Of a DNA stretch of 64,000 bases, positions 15,961 to 25,635 are shown piece after piece. Every line of letters starts with the position of its first letter. Position 1 is the first letter of the stretch. Below the pieces are notes generated by a model. The model did not search any database and was not told the origin of the DNA. It was given only the letters and a program-made list of their open reading frames with translations. Origin of the DNA: Schizochytrium sp. CCTCC M209059 (Eukaryota; Sar; Bigyra; Thraustochytrida; Thraustochytriidae). The translations under genes and the position numbers were made by a program. The stretch lies in the NCBI GenBank assembly GCA_000818945.1, contig KN805407.1, forward strand, positions 203,582-267,581, in the 5' to 3' direction.

Positions 15961-16320
15961 GAAGGAGTGGGAGAAAGAATGAAGGAAAGAAAGGAAAAGG
16001 AACGAAAGGAAGGAAGGTATAGTAGTATGCTAGTCATTTAGTTGGTGCGGAGAGCGTGGATTAATCTAGGCCAGGCCAGGCCAGGCCGAGAGTGGACAGA
16101 GCCTGGACGCGGGGGAGGGAAAGAGGGAGGGAGGGAGAGGCGAGGCGAGGGAGCGCAGGGCTCTCGGCCGTCAGGAGGTGGGCGGGCTAGCTCGCTCGCG
16201 CGCTCGTACGCACTGCACGCTCGCTCGCACGGCCTGCACGCACACACGCACGCACGCCGCTCGAGTGCCCGCCGCTCTATTGTTTTGGTCTCCCGCAGCC
16301 TCTTTCTCTCACTCACTCAC

Positions 16321-16383
16321 TCTTTCTTTCTTTCATTCTTTCTTTCTTTCATTCTTTCTTTCTTTCATTCTTTCCTTCTTTCT
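16321..16383. repeat. Inverted copy of the purine microsatellite (TTTCTTTCATTC units)
   Basis: Pyrimidine-strand units tctttctttctttcat repeated about five times. This is the reverse complement of the variant GAATGAAAGAAA units at 15870-15910, so the two arrays could pair as a hairpin about 0.4 kb apart. Confidence 0.85.
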
Positions 16384-16517
16384 GCGTCTCCGCTTCGGCG
16401 GCGCGGCTCGGCTCGGCTCCTCTCCCGACGCGGCGCCGCCCCGGCCGACCGCCCTGCACGGCGCAGCTCGGCACGGCGAGGCCGCGCCCGACGCGGAGCC
16501 GCCACGCCGGGATGCAG

Positions 16518-16568
16518 CAGGCAGGCAGGCAGGCAGGCAGGCAGCCAGCCAGCCAGCCAGCCAGCCAG
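16518..16568. repeat. (GCAG)n-(CCAG)n tetranucleotide repeat
   Basis: About seven gcag/aggc units followed by about six ccag units without interruption; non-coding. Confidence 0.9.
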
Positions 16569-19545
16569 CGGGCCGGCGCGAGTCCTGGCTGCGCGTCTCG
16601 GCTTCTAGCAGGCAGCTTGATTCATCATCGCTCACGCACTCTTTTCGTTCGGTCGATGAAATGAAAAAAGCCGCGTCGCGTGTTTCGCCTCGCTGGATTT
16701 TTGCGTGCTAAAGGAAAGAAAGAAAAAAAGAAAAAAAACGAAAGATAGAAAGAATGAAAAAAAGAATGAGGAGACGCAGGCGGCTCAGAGCAATCGAGGA
16801 AGGAACAGAACAACCTTGCCCCAGCCTCGCCTTGCCTCTCGCGCCTGGCTGGCTGGCCCCGCGCGTCCCGGCCTCGCTCGGGCCCTCGAGGCTACCGCGG
16901 CGAGCGAGGGAGGGACGGAGAGACCTGCAGCCGCGTCATGCTCCGACCTCGGCAGGGACGCCGGAGTCCACTTCTTCACGGCAGGAAGCACGCTGTCTGA
17001 ACAGAATTCAAATTCAAAATTCGAAAACAAGCCTTCAAAATTCAAAAAAAAAATTCCAAAAATCCAAAAAAAAACTTAAAAACACCAGTGGCCGGTAAAA
17101 ATAGAGGGATACACAAATCCTCTCGAGCCCCGTCCCTCCCGGCCCAGCTTCACCTCTTCTCCTCGTCTCTCGCCGCTCGCCCCGGCTGGGCCTCTCCGCC
17201 CGCTGCGCCGTCTTTCTCCTGCGCTCGCCCTTTCTCCCTCCCTCCCTCCCTCCCTCCCGCCGCCAGGCCCGCAACTAACCACTCGCCCGCCATCTGTAAG
17301 CTGCGGAAGCCAATAAATCAACCATCCGCCACCCTCCCACCACTCCGAGCACGCACGCTCGCCTCCCTCACTCCCTCGCGCGCCTCGCTTCGCGTGTGTC
17401 CAGGCAGGCCGCGCGAAGGTATATATATGTATGCGCGAGGCTGGGCTCGCCTCGCCGAGCGCGCGACTCGATCGGGGCCCAGCTTTCGCTTCTTGACAGC
17501 CCGAGCTGCGCTGCGCTTCTCCGGCTGTTCCGCGGCCGCCCTCCTGCACGCACGCGGCGGCTGCGATGTACGTACACGTCCTCGCTGACGGCCGCGACGC
17601 TCTTCTGGTCAGTCGACCGACCAATCGACCAATCAACCAACCGATCAATCAATCAAAAAATCAGCCAAATAATCAATCGATGAATCCAGGAATCGATCGA
17701 CCGGCTCGCACGTCCAGTCCACGCCGGTGGCGGCGCGGACCGCCACATTCGCGAGGCGCCCTGCCTCCCTCTCTCCCCGGTTTCCTTCGAAAAATCCAGC
17801 CGTGGTCACCTGCAGCGCGCAGCCCCCTTCCGCAGAGCCGGAGCCGGAGCCGGCCGCCGCGCGCCGCGAGGGAAGGCCGAAGCCTTCAAGGTCTCGGGCC
17901 GGGCGCGGCGGCTGCGGCTGCGACTGCGACGCGCGCGCGCTGGCGCAGATGGAGCCTGCGAGGTCGTCGTTGTCGCAGGGAAAAGGCCATCTTTCTACTC
18001 TTATTTTTCTTTTCTTTTCTTTCCTTTTCTTTCCTTTCCTTTTCTTTTCTTTTCCTTTTCATTTCTTTCTTTCGGAGCGCTCGCTCGCGCGCGAGCGAGC
18101 GCGGTGCCGAGAGGGCGGGCGGCAGCGCGTGCACGGGCGCGTGCGGCACCGAGCAAGCGACAGCAGTCGCGACCACGGACTGGCGGCCGCGGCGGCACGG
18201 CCGGTGTGGGCTCGCCGTGGTCCGGGACGGCGCGAGGCTGCAGCAGCAGCTGCGAGCTGCATCCAGCCAGCCAGCCGCCCGTCGCAGCCATGGAGCTCAG
18301 CGGAATGAAGCCTGCCGTGGCGCGGCTCGTGAATTCGTAACGGCTACGGCGCCAGGGCGGACGGCTACCACGGAAGCAGGCGCGCGTGCAGAACTTGTAT
18401 CTCCCCGGCGCGCAGCACGCGCGGCGCGGCGGAGAGAGCTCCGGGCGCGATCCTCGCAAGTGCGCTATGCGCGCGTGCCGACAGCGCTATCCCGCGCCAG
18501 CCAAGCCCAGATGTGGACACGAAAGAAAGCGCCGCCTCGGCCAGCCAGCCGGCCGGCCAGCGAGCCTGCCAGTTAGCCAGGTGTGGCAGGCGGCCTCTGC
18601 CCTGCCAAGCAAGCAAGCTAGCAGGCAAGCAGGCAAGCAGGCAAGCAGGCCAGTGGGTGGCAGAGGAGGGGCCGCCGCCACCCATACATGCATGGCGGCT
18701 CTGGTGGGAGGCGGGAACGCCACACTTCCAAGTCCAACTACCCACTCGTTCCGGGGGGGGGGGGCGGCCTGCACGTTCTGCGCATCATGGCGGTCCGCGT
18801 TCTGCGGGGAGAGTGCCGCTGCCTCGCTGCTGCGGGAAGGCAGGATCCCCGCAGCTGGGCGCTGGGAGCCTCTTTGCGCAAAGGACGCTGCCCTGTCGCG
18901 GGGAGGGGCGAGGACGGGAAACTAGCTTCACACAGCAGCGGCGCGATGCAGCGGGAAAAGGGTAGTGGGAATGGGACGGCGGTGATTCCCGCAGCGGGAA
19001 CCCGCTCTCAACGAACGCTTCCACGTGACGAAGGTCTCCGCGCCTGCACCCGCGGTCAAGCCCACCTCGGACCGACTCCCTCTCCCTCTCTCTCTTTAAT
19101 TTGATTTTTTAAACCTTTTTTGTTACTTTTTTATTATTATTTTTTTTGCTTGATTTTTTTCTTTTTTCCGCATCGTCTGCACGATCTATCTATCCACCCA
19201 CCAAAGGAAAGATGTTGGCGAAGCTGTGATCAAAAACGATGCCTTTGAAAATGCGCGATGCCGGCCTTGTTCATTATTGTTCGCTTGCTCGTTCGTTCGT
19301 TCGGTGGGTCGGTCGGTCGGTCGGTCACGAGTGAGGCGCAGGAGCGCGCTCGTTCGAGCCGTGCGCGCCCAAGGAAGGGAAACCAGCCAGCCGTCCATCT
19401 TGCCCAACGCTTCCCACCTTGCTCGGACCTGCGTCTCGCGAATTCCGCGACCGGTGTTTTCCCGCTTGACGCTCTCTCTCTCGCGCGCGCACTCGCTCTC
19501 CCTTGCTCAGACGACAAGCGAAAGTGTTGCAACAAAAGAATCATA

Positions 19546-20122
19546 CTCCTGCGCACTGCCCAAAGACGATTCCAGAGTTGATCATGGATTATACCGGGAA
19601 ATCGTACGACGAAATTCCTGAGCTACTTTTAGGCGCGAGCTCATCGTGACGGGGATCGTTGACTAGCTACCTTCGAGACGTCGCTTGCGCTAATTGATGT
19701 CGGATGCGGAAGGCAAGACAACAAGACTGCGCCAAGGCAAAAAGTGTTGCGAATAAAGTCATGCTCCTGCGCACTGCTTAAATACGAAGATGAGGAAAGG
19801 AAATCGTACGACGAAATGCATGAGCTGCCTTCGAGACGCGATCTTTGCGCAGAATACTTGATGTCTGATGCGGAAAGGAATATCCCAGTTCGCCAGACGA
19901 AGACTGCGACAGAGTAAAAGGCAGCAGCAACGTCCACTTCCTTTGTGTCAGTTCAGGACCATCGGCCCGCCGTTTATCCCTTTTTTGCAATTCTTGTTCT
20001 TCGTTCGTCTTTGTCCAGACACTCCTGCGCACTGCCCAAAGACGATTCCAGAGTTGATCATGGACTATACCGGGAAATAGTACGACGAAATTCCTGAGCT
20101 ACTTTTAGGCGCGAGCTCATCG
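19546..20122. repeat. Duplicated ~101-bp element (19546-19646 and 20021-20122), with a diverged third copy near 19763-19840
   Basis: Both main copies begin actcctgcgcactgcccaaa and continue for about 101 bp to gagctcatcg with only two or so differences (gattat/gactat, atcg/atag). Between them, 19763-19840 repeats the start (gctcctgcgcactgctt) and the later tacgacgaaat...gagct part in diverged form. The flank cttcgagacg...tgatgtc-ggatgcgga also occurs twice (19662 and 19830). No protein is recognisable. It looks like a small local or dispersed repeat family. Confidence 0.85.
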
Positions 20123-20313
20123 CCTTTGTCCAGGGTCCTTCGAACCATTATATCTTCTAGGCGAATCGAAAGTCTCGGCGCATCGTCACCAAAACAAGTC
20201 TTATCGCATGCGAAGCTAATGGCTGCTTTTTACCCCCACCCCCCCCTCAAAAAACGCTAACCATGACGAGCGAGACGACAGAATCCTTGTGATCGCATTG
20301 GTTTTCTGACGGC

Positions 20314-21096
20314 ATGGACTGGGCAGCGTTTTTGCGTGCGCGGGAGGCTGGTCAGGGCCGCGAGGTCGCCGCGGCGGCGCTAACGAGCGACGCCCAAGCC
20401 GCCTTGCGCGGCGAGTCGTCCGCGCGCGCCAAGGATGCGCCGCACAACACCAAGACGGGTCTCCTTGCCATCCAGCTGCCCGCGCGAGACCCGCAAAACG
20501 CGGTAGCTCTACCGTTGCGACTTGTCTCGGTCTTCGATCCGGCCCCAAGGACGGGGCCAGAGTGGCCTGCAGCACGTATTCCCGTCCGCGATCTTCTCCC
20601 AACCGCAGAGGAACTCGCTCGTCTTAGCGTTAAGGGCGTTGAGGACGACGACTCGTCTCGAGGGAACGGCGTCTCGAACTCGCTTCTCCGCCTCGAACGT
20701 GAGCTGGCAAACGAGAATCCCAATGCTACTGTGCTTTGCGTTGCCACGTCTGCAGATTGGCAAGAAGCTTTGCCCAAATGCAAGTTCTCCACACAAAAGT
20801 GGCACGCCTTGCTGGTCGAGACGCAAATCTCTGCTACTCCCCTCGCCGCCGTGGCAGATCACGTGCTGTGCGCGGTCCTCCCAAGCAAGCCATCAGACCA
20901 GAGCCTTACGCAATGGCTGGATCTTGCAACGCTAGCCACCAAAAAGAGCTCACTTTTGCACCTCGATCCGCCTGCGTTTGCCCATAAGCTCGCAACGCTT
21001 CGTCTTCGCGATCGACCGGGTGGAGCAACCATGGAGCGCGCCATTGCCAAAACCTACCACGCAGCACGCCTGCAACAAGGAGACAAGACCATGTAG
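20314..21096 (+). CDS. Hypothetical protein, 260 aa
   Basis: Single open frame from ATG 20314 to TAG 21094-21096. Not recognised. It is soluble, with an Ala/Arg-rich N-terminus (MDWAAFLRAREAGQG) and alternating hydrophobic segments such as LPLRLVSVFD and NATVLCVATSADWQEAL. The C-terminal part around LDLATLATKKSSLLHLDPPAFAHK is helical-looking and ends in a basic ARLQQGDKTM. No signal peptide, TM segment or catalytic motif is visible. The last codons and stop lie in the first unit of a 42-bp tandem duplication. It is convergent with the DEAD-box helicase 230 bp downstream. Confidence 0.7.
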   Translation: MDWAAFLRAREAGQGREVAAAALTSDAQAALRGESSARAKDAPHNTKTGLLAIQLPARDPQNAVALPLRLVSVFDPAPRTGPEWPAARIPVRDLLPTAEELARLSVKGVEDDDSSRGNGVSNSLLRLERELANENPNATVLCVATSADWQEALPKCKFSTQKWHALLVETQISATPLAAVADHVLCAVLPSKPSDQSLTQWLDLATLATKKSSLLHLDPPAFAHKLATLRLRDRPGGATMERAIAKTYHAARLQQGDKTM

Positions 21097-21144
21097 CTGG
21101 TCGCAGCACGCATGCGACAAGGAGAGAAGACCATGTAGCGAGTA
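21061..21144 (+). repeat. 42-bp imperfect tandem duplication spanning a stop codon
   Basis: 21061-21102 and 21103-21144 share gcagcacgc.tgc.acaagg and agaccatgtagc with a few substitutions. The unit is 14 codons long and each unit contains the TAG in the same frame, so the second unit would read in phase after the first stop. Confidence 0.9.
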
Positions 21145-21326
21145 GGTATTGGTGATTCTTGTATAATTGTAAATTAATTCTTACTCTCCAACTCTTGCAG
21201 CGCATCGAGTGAAGCACCAGTCCTCCAAGCAAAAACCCTCAGCTTACAGCAACACTCGTGCAACGTTTACGGACCCTTTACAAGTTGATTTGCTAGTCGT
21301 CAAAAGAAAGAAGGAAACTCTCATCA

Positions 21327-23027
21327 TTAATCCTTCTTCGCCTTTTCGTCCGTTTCATTCTTCTTACGACGTTTTTGCTGCCGCTCTCGAATCTTCTTCA
21401 AATCCGGATCGTCCTCTCCTTGATCGACGAGACGTTGCAAAAACGGGTCAACCTTTTGTTGTGAGGCCTTGAGAAGTTCAATAAGACTCGGCGCCAGCGG
21501 CGCCATATTTCGCGTAAAGAAAGAATAGGCAACTCCCGGACGATCCTGGCGACCCGTTCGTCCGACTCGATGAACATACACCTCCAGGGAGCCTGGAAAA
21601 TCATAATTCACCACAAACGGAAGTCCCTTGATGTCGATGCCGCGTCCAGCCACGTCCGTCGCGACCAGAATGCGCGCTTTGCCCGCGCGAAAGTCGCGCA
21701 ACGCACGTTCACGCTCGTCTTGGGAGAGATTACCGTGCAGGGCAACGCAACGCCGCTTCCCTGTTTGCTGCTGCTGGTGCTGCTGCTGGTGCTTCTGCTT
21801 ACCAGCCGATCGCTGAAACGACTTCCCAGACGAACGCTGCTGCTGGTGCCGCGACTGCGATGGCTGTTTGCCAGACGCAGGCCCTTGCTCCTTGCGCAAA
21901 AAGCTCTCCACAAACTTGACCGTCTTGATCTTTGTACAAAAGATGAGAATACTACTCGGATTCCGCGTGCGATTCTGCTCACGGTCTTCGGCATCCACCT
22001 TGTCCAAGAACTTGGCCAACTTCATGGGCTTCTTGTGCTCGGCGCAGACCTGGACAATCTGCGTAATGGACGACGCAATGCCTTGCGCGGCCGCAGCCGT
22101 TTGCTCCGCAGACGCAGCCTGCAAGGAGAGCTCCGTCTCATCAGCTTCCAAAGCTCCGTCGGAGCTGTCACCGAACGGTACAACCGCGCCGCCGGGGTTC
22201 ACGCGGAAACGAAGCGGGTCCCGCGCAAGCAATGCAAGGTCCTTGAGAATGCGCTGCAGTTTGGTCGGAAAGGTTGCGCTCAGCAATACATTCTGCGTCT
22301 CGTGACCGTCTTTGCGCAAGGCAGAAGCAAACTCGCGCAGCTGCGGCTCAAATCCCATGTCTAGCATGCGGTCGCACTCGTCGAGCACGAAAAAGGTCGT
22401 CGACTCTAAGCTCAGATCTTCAGCTCGCACGAGATCCAGCGCCCGCCCCGGTGTCGCGAACAAGATCTCCACGTTCTCACTTCTCAGTCGCTCGACCTGT
22501 TCGGCGCGATCCTTACCACCGTACGCCGCAAGACAGTTTACCATGTACGGTTTGCAAAATCGATGCGCCGTCGCGCATGCTTGCTGCGCGAGCTCGCGCG
22601 TCGGCAAGAGCGTCACCACGCTTGGACTATTGGCCGCCGAGCACGAACGTTTCTCGGCCTTGGCAAGACGCTGCTTTTCCAGCACGTGCGCCAAGGCTGG
22701 CAGCACGTACGCAATGGACTTGCCGGATCCCGTTGGTGCCACGCCGAGGACGTCTCGCTGCGCCAGGAGCGCTGGCCACGCCACGCTCTGGACCTCTGTC
22801 GGTTGCTTGAGGGCCCCGCGACTATTGCGAAAGCTCGTGCCAAAGCATTCCGGCAGCCGTTCGTCGTCGATATCGCGCACAGGCTTCACCATCTTCTGCT
22901 CCTTTGCAGCCTCCTCCAGCTCCTCGTGCTCGCTGTCGACCTTGCGCGCCGTCGCCGTCGCCCGGGCCTCGCGTCCTCGCTTGTGGCCGCGGGGCTTCTT
23001 GCTCGAGCCCGCCTTCTTCGCGTCCAT
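21327..23027 (-). CDS. DEAD-box ATP-dependent RNA helicase, DECD variant (566 aa)
   Basis: RNA-dependent ATPase/helicase. All core motifs are present: Q-motif PTEVQSVAW, motif I APTGSGKS near residue 95, Ia PTRELAQQ, Ib TPGR, II DECD (in FVLDECDRMLDMGF, near 216), III SAT, IV ILIFCTK, V ATDVAGRGID near 457 and VI YVHRVGRTGRQDR near 489. Motif II reads DECD rather than DEAD, as in some eukaryotic families. A Gln/Ser-rich insert of about 45 residues lies between motifs IV and V. N- and C-termini are Lys/Arg-rich, consistent with nuclear or nucleolar location. ATG 23027 is preferred; the open frame continues 61 codons upstream only through an ACGC microsatellite. It is divergent from the DNA ligase. 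The exact subfamily was not assigned. Confidence 0.93.
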   Translation of the reverse strand: MDAKKAGSSKKPRGHKRGREARATATARKVDSEHEELEEAAKEQKMVKPVRDIDDERLPECFGTSFRNSRGALKQPTEVQSVAWPALLAQRDVLGVAPTGSGKSIAYVLPALAHVLEKQRLAKAEKRSCSAANSPSVVTLLPTRELAQQACATAHRFCKPYMVNCLAAYGGKDRAEQVERLRSENVEILFATPGRALDLVRAEDLSLESTTFFVLDECDRMLDMGFEPQLREFASALRKDGHETQNVLLSATFPTKLQRILKDLALLARDPLRFRVNPGGAVVPFGDSSDGALEADETELSLQAASAEQTAAAAQGIASSITQIVQVCAEHKKPMKLAKFLDKVDAEDREQNRTRNPSSILIFCTKIKTVKFVESFLRKEQGPASGKQPSQSRHQQQRSSGKSFQRSAGKQKHQQQHQQQQTGKRRCVALHGNLSQDERERALRDFRAGKARILVATDVAGRGIDIKGLPFVVNYDFPGSLEVYVHRVGRTGRQDRPGVAYSFFTRNMAPLAPSLIELLKASQQKVDPFLQRLVDQGEDDPDLKKIRERQQKRRKKNETDEKAKKD

Positions 23028-23089
23028 CTTCTCTTTTCTTCTCTTTTCTTCTCTTTTCTTGTGCGCCGCGTTCCGGCCTCGGCTCTCCA

Positions 23090-23137
<48 letters not shown>

Positions 23138-23591
23138 CGATCCCTCGCGCCCGTGCTCCAACGCGCTCTGCAGCGCCGCGCCAAGCAAGCTCGCTCTTCC
23201 GCGGAGCCACTCACTCGCCCCTTTGCTTTCTCTCGCCCCTTACGTCGGGAGCCAGCAGGCGAAAATGGGTTGCGGCGATTCTGCTCTTGCCGTAGCGAAA
23301 GAAGGTAGTAGTAGGTAGGAGAGCCTGCGCGCGTTGCGGAACACGCTGCAGAGAGCGAGCGAGGTGGAGGGTGAGGACATGCGACGCGCGGGTTGCCGAA
23401 CAGGTGCGGGACACGGGCACGAGGGTGGTGGCGCAGCGCAGCGCGGGGAGGAAAAGCAAAACGGAAACGCAAGAGCCAACCAAGCCTCCTTCAAAAGGCC
23501 TTTCGGTTCATCGTGCTTGATCGATTCGTCGAAACACGCTCGAGACGCACGGCCGACAACAAGCATACGTACTACAACAAACCCTGAAAAG
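23028..23591. other. 564-bp divergent promoter region (helicase / DNA ligase)
   Basis: Contains CTTTT-rich repeats directly before the helicase ATG (about 23028-23060), an (ACGC)n tract, and unique sequence on the ligase side. Expected to hold both promoters and 5' UTRs; no TATA-like box stands out. Confidence 0.5.
23089..23140. repeat. (ACGC)n tetranucleotide microsatellite, about 13 units
   Basis: Uninterrupted acgc units in the helicase 5' region. On the minus strand it would read Arg-Ala-Cys-Val repeats, which I take as non-coding. Confidence 0.95.
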
Positions 23592-23695
23592 ATGATCCAA
23601 GCCATGACGCCGCAAGATACAATCGACGTGGTCAACCTCTGCTCGCAGACATCCGAGCTGGATGTAGAGGAGGACGTTGTGGTCGTGATCGAAAT

Positions 23696-23726
<31 letters not shown>

Positions 23727-24713
23727 AAGACCGAGCCCCGTCCCGATGCCAAGCTGCGCGGAAAGCGCACGATTGCGAGGGACGTCGCACCCGCGACAAA
23801 GCGTGCCAAAAGCGAGTCTTGCGCCGCGCCCAAGACAGCCCAAGATGCCGAGGCGCCATATGCACCGAGCCTTGTGCGCTGGAGGCGCGAGAACGCGCCT
23901 TGCCTCCTGGCAAATACGTACAGTGAAGAGAAGGACGACCCGACAGGATGGTGGTTGAGCGAAAAGCTCGACGGACTGCGCGCATGCTGGAACGGTCGCG
24001 AGCTGCTTTCACGCAACGGCAAGGTGTTCCCTGCGCCCAAATCTTTTCTCGAAACCTTACCGTCGGACCTCGCCCTCGACGGCGAACTCTTTCTTGGACG
24101 CGGCAAATTTCGCGAGACCACATCTGCAGTCAAGAAAACAGGCCAAGAAACATGGCACGCCTCGCTGCGCTACAACGTGTTCGACTCGCCTACGTTGCAT
24201 CCTCTCGGATTCGAGGACCGCCATCGCAAGCTTCTCGAACGCTTTGGACCCGAAAAGAAGCACCCTCGCATCACCATTGTGCCGCAGACGCGCTGCACGG
24301 GCCAAGCGCATCTTGAAAAAACCCTCGACGAAATCACCAAGAGTGGCGGCGAGGGGGTCATGCTGCGCGCCCCTCAGTCCGTGTACGAGCCGCGTCGATC
24401 GAATACCTTGCTCAAAGCGAAGCGCTTCTTTGATGCAGAGGGAGAGGTCATCGCGCATGAAAAGGGCAAAGGACGCAATGCTGGACGTCTTGGCGCTCTC
24501 GTCGTGCGCATGGCTTGCGGTCAGACCTTCAAAGTTGGATCTGGATTTACCGACGCAGACCGAAACAAGCCGCCTGCAATTGGCACGATCGTGACGTACC
24601 GTTTTCAAGAGCTTAGCACCAAGAGCGGCAAGCCACGTTTCCCAACCTTTGTTTCGATTTGTGTTGACAAGGACGTCGCTTCGGACGCCGTCGTACCTGC
24701 CGCGGCAAAATAG
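23592..24713 (+). CDS. Small ATP-dependent DNA ligase (373 aa)
   Basis: Seals DNA nicks using ATP. The adenylation domain carries the nucleophile motif I EKLDGLRA (Lys about residue 125), motif III DGELFLGR, IIIa YNVFD, IV GGEGVMLR and V LLKAKRF. The compact OB domain ends with VGSGFTDADR and SGKPRFPTFVSI, the pattern of the OB_2 type seen in bacterial, phage and kinetoplastid small ligases. No N-terminal DNA-binding domain of the LIG1/3/4 kind is present. The N-terminal 90 residues are acidic with a Glu-Thr repeat (23697-23735) and a basic KRAK patch. ATG 23592 is chosen; the frame is open back to ATG 23334, and a longer N-terminus with targeting function is possible. Likely roles are organellar or repair ligation; origin by transfer from bacteria or a virus is a hypothesis. 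Confidence 0.9.
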
Positions 24714-25249
24714 ATGTAACGATTATAGACAAAACAAAAAAAAGACATATTGCAAACGCCTCTATTCTACCCACTCATTCAGAGCGATGCGAACTGACCG
24801 CAAGATGGAATGTTTCTTGCTGCTTGACTGGAGTGGGCGTGAGTCTTGAAAATGTGAAGATAAAGTGCAGAAGAAAGGAGACAATGGTTCGTGAGTGTAC
24901 TGGGCATGTTGTTGTCACATGTGGGGCCGATTGATCTCTCTTTGTCGGACATCTGCCTGTCACGCGCATTTGAGCAACGTAGGTGAGACGAAAAGGAGCC
25001 TAGTCGCATCCAAGCCAAGAATTATCTGTTCTTAAGCCCGGGGCGCTGACATTAGCAATTTCGAACTTGAAGGCAACAACGCTTTTAGACCCCTTTTTCT
25101 TCAATAGAACAGTTACGCTTGCGGTCTATATAGAGATTAGAAGGTAACCTTTTTCGTAAATGCTCTCGTTTACTTGTGACAATTACAAAGCTCCTCAAAA
25201 CGTTGGAATGATTTGAACAGGCACTGTCCAAACGAATATACGATGGCGC
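24714..25249. other. Intergenic, 3' of DNA ligase
   Basis: AT-richer than the surroundings, with an A-run after the ligase stop (24729-24744). No gene seen. Confidence 0.5.
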
Positions 25250-25520
25250 TCATCTCATCAGCATAACCCTAGTAGTTCTCTCTGATTGATTTAAAGAGTG
25301 GAAAAAAGAAAGAACTTTGATCCTTTGCACATCTGCCAACAAGTCACGCAAACCGTGACGATCAAGATCTCGACTCTCCTGGAGTTTAGCATAAAAAAAA
25401 GTAATGAATGTTGTTCGCATTAGTTCGGACACCTGCTTGGCGGGGTTGCTCATGAGCTCAGCTGGCAAAGATTTTTTTGCAATGGGAAGGTCTTGAGAAC
25501 AGAAATGACAATGATTCTTA
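25250..25520 (-). pseudogene. Probable relic of a START-domain C-terminus
   Basis: A minus-strand open segment reads DLPIAKKSLPAELMSNPAKQV. This resembles ALSKGALPVEFMNNLTKQV at the end of the START domain in the adjacent 25636-27087 gene, and the segment continues with a basic helical stretch. There is no full domain upstream of it and no natural start. I read it as a degenerate fragment of a duplicated START gene; a downstream exon of an unrecognised gene is the alternative. The match is by eye. Confidence 0.35.
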
Positions 25521-25635
25521 GTTCGCAGGGTTTTCTTCTGCTTCTTTTTGTTAATCTGGCGATCGCCTCAAAGCACGGCTTTTCTTAGGAAAATGTTAAA
25601 ATCGCATTTACTTTCTTTTTCGACTTGAGTTCCGT

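Larger units (their letters stand above)
15600..20313. other. 4.7-kb gene-free, simple-repeat-rich region
   Basis: No convincing gene in any frame. Contents in order: GAAAGAAT array (15639-15960), an inverted version of the same motif (16321-16383), GCAG/CCAG tetranucleotides (16518-16568), A-rich Pol II/III-like tracts near 17040-17080, a pyrimidine tract of TTTTC units (about 17999-18072), AAGC/AGGC repeats near 18606-18650, a G-run near 18755-18764 and a T-rich stretch near 19100-19165. A duplicated ~0.1-kb element lies at 19546 and 20021. Many long open frames here are low-complexity artefacts of high GC. An RNA gene or a heavily intron-split gene cannot be ruled out by eye. Confidence 0.55.

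Noticed and set aside
15600..16037. N-terminal extension of the second giant protein (Phe-Phe-His-Ser-Phe-Ile-Leu repeats)
   Set aside because: It is translation of the GAAAGAAT microsatellite and lies upstream of a good ATG followed by the hydrophobic leader shared with the paralog.
23028..23210. 61-codon upstream extension of the DECD helicase
   Set aside because: It reads through the ACGC microsatellite as Arg-Ala-Cys-Val repeats and lacks support compared with ATG 23027.
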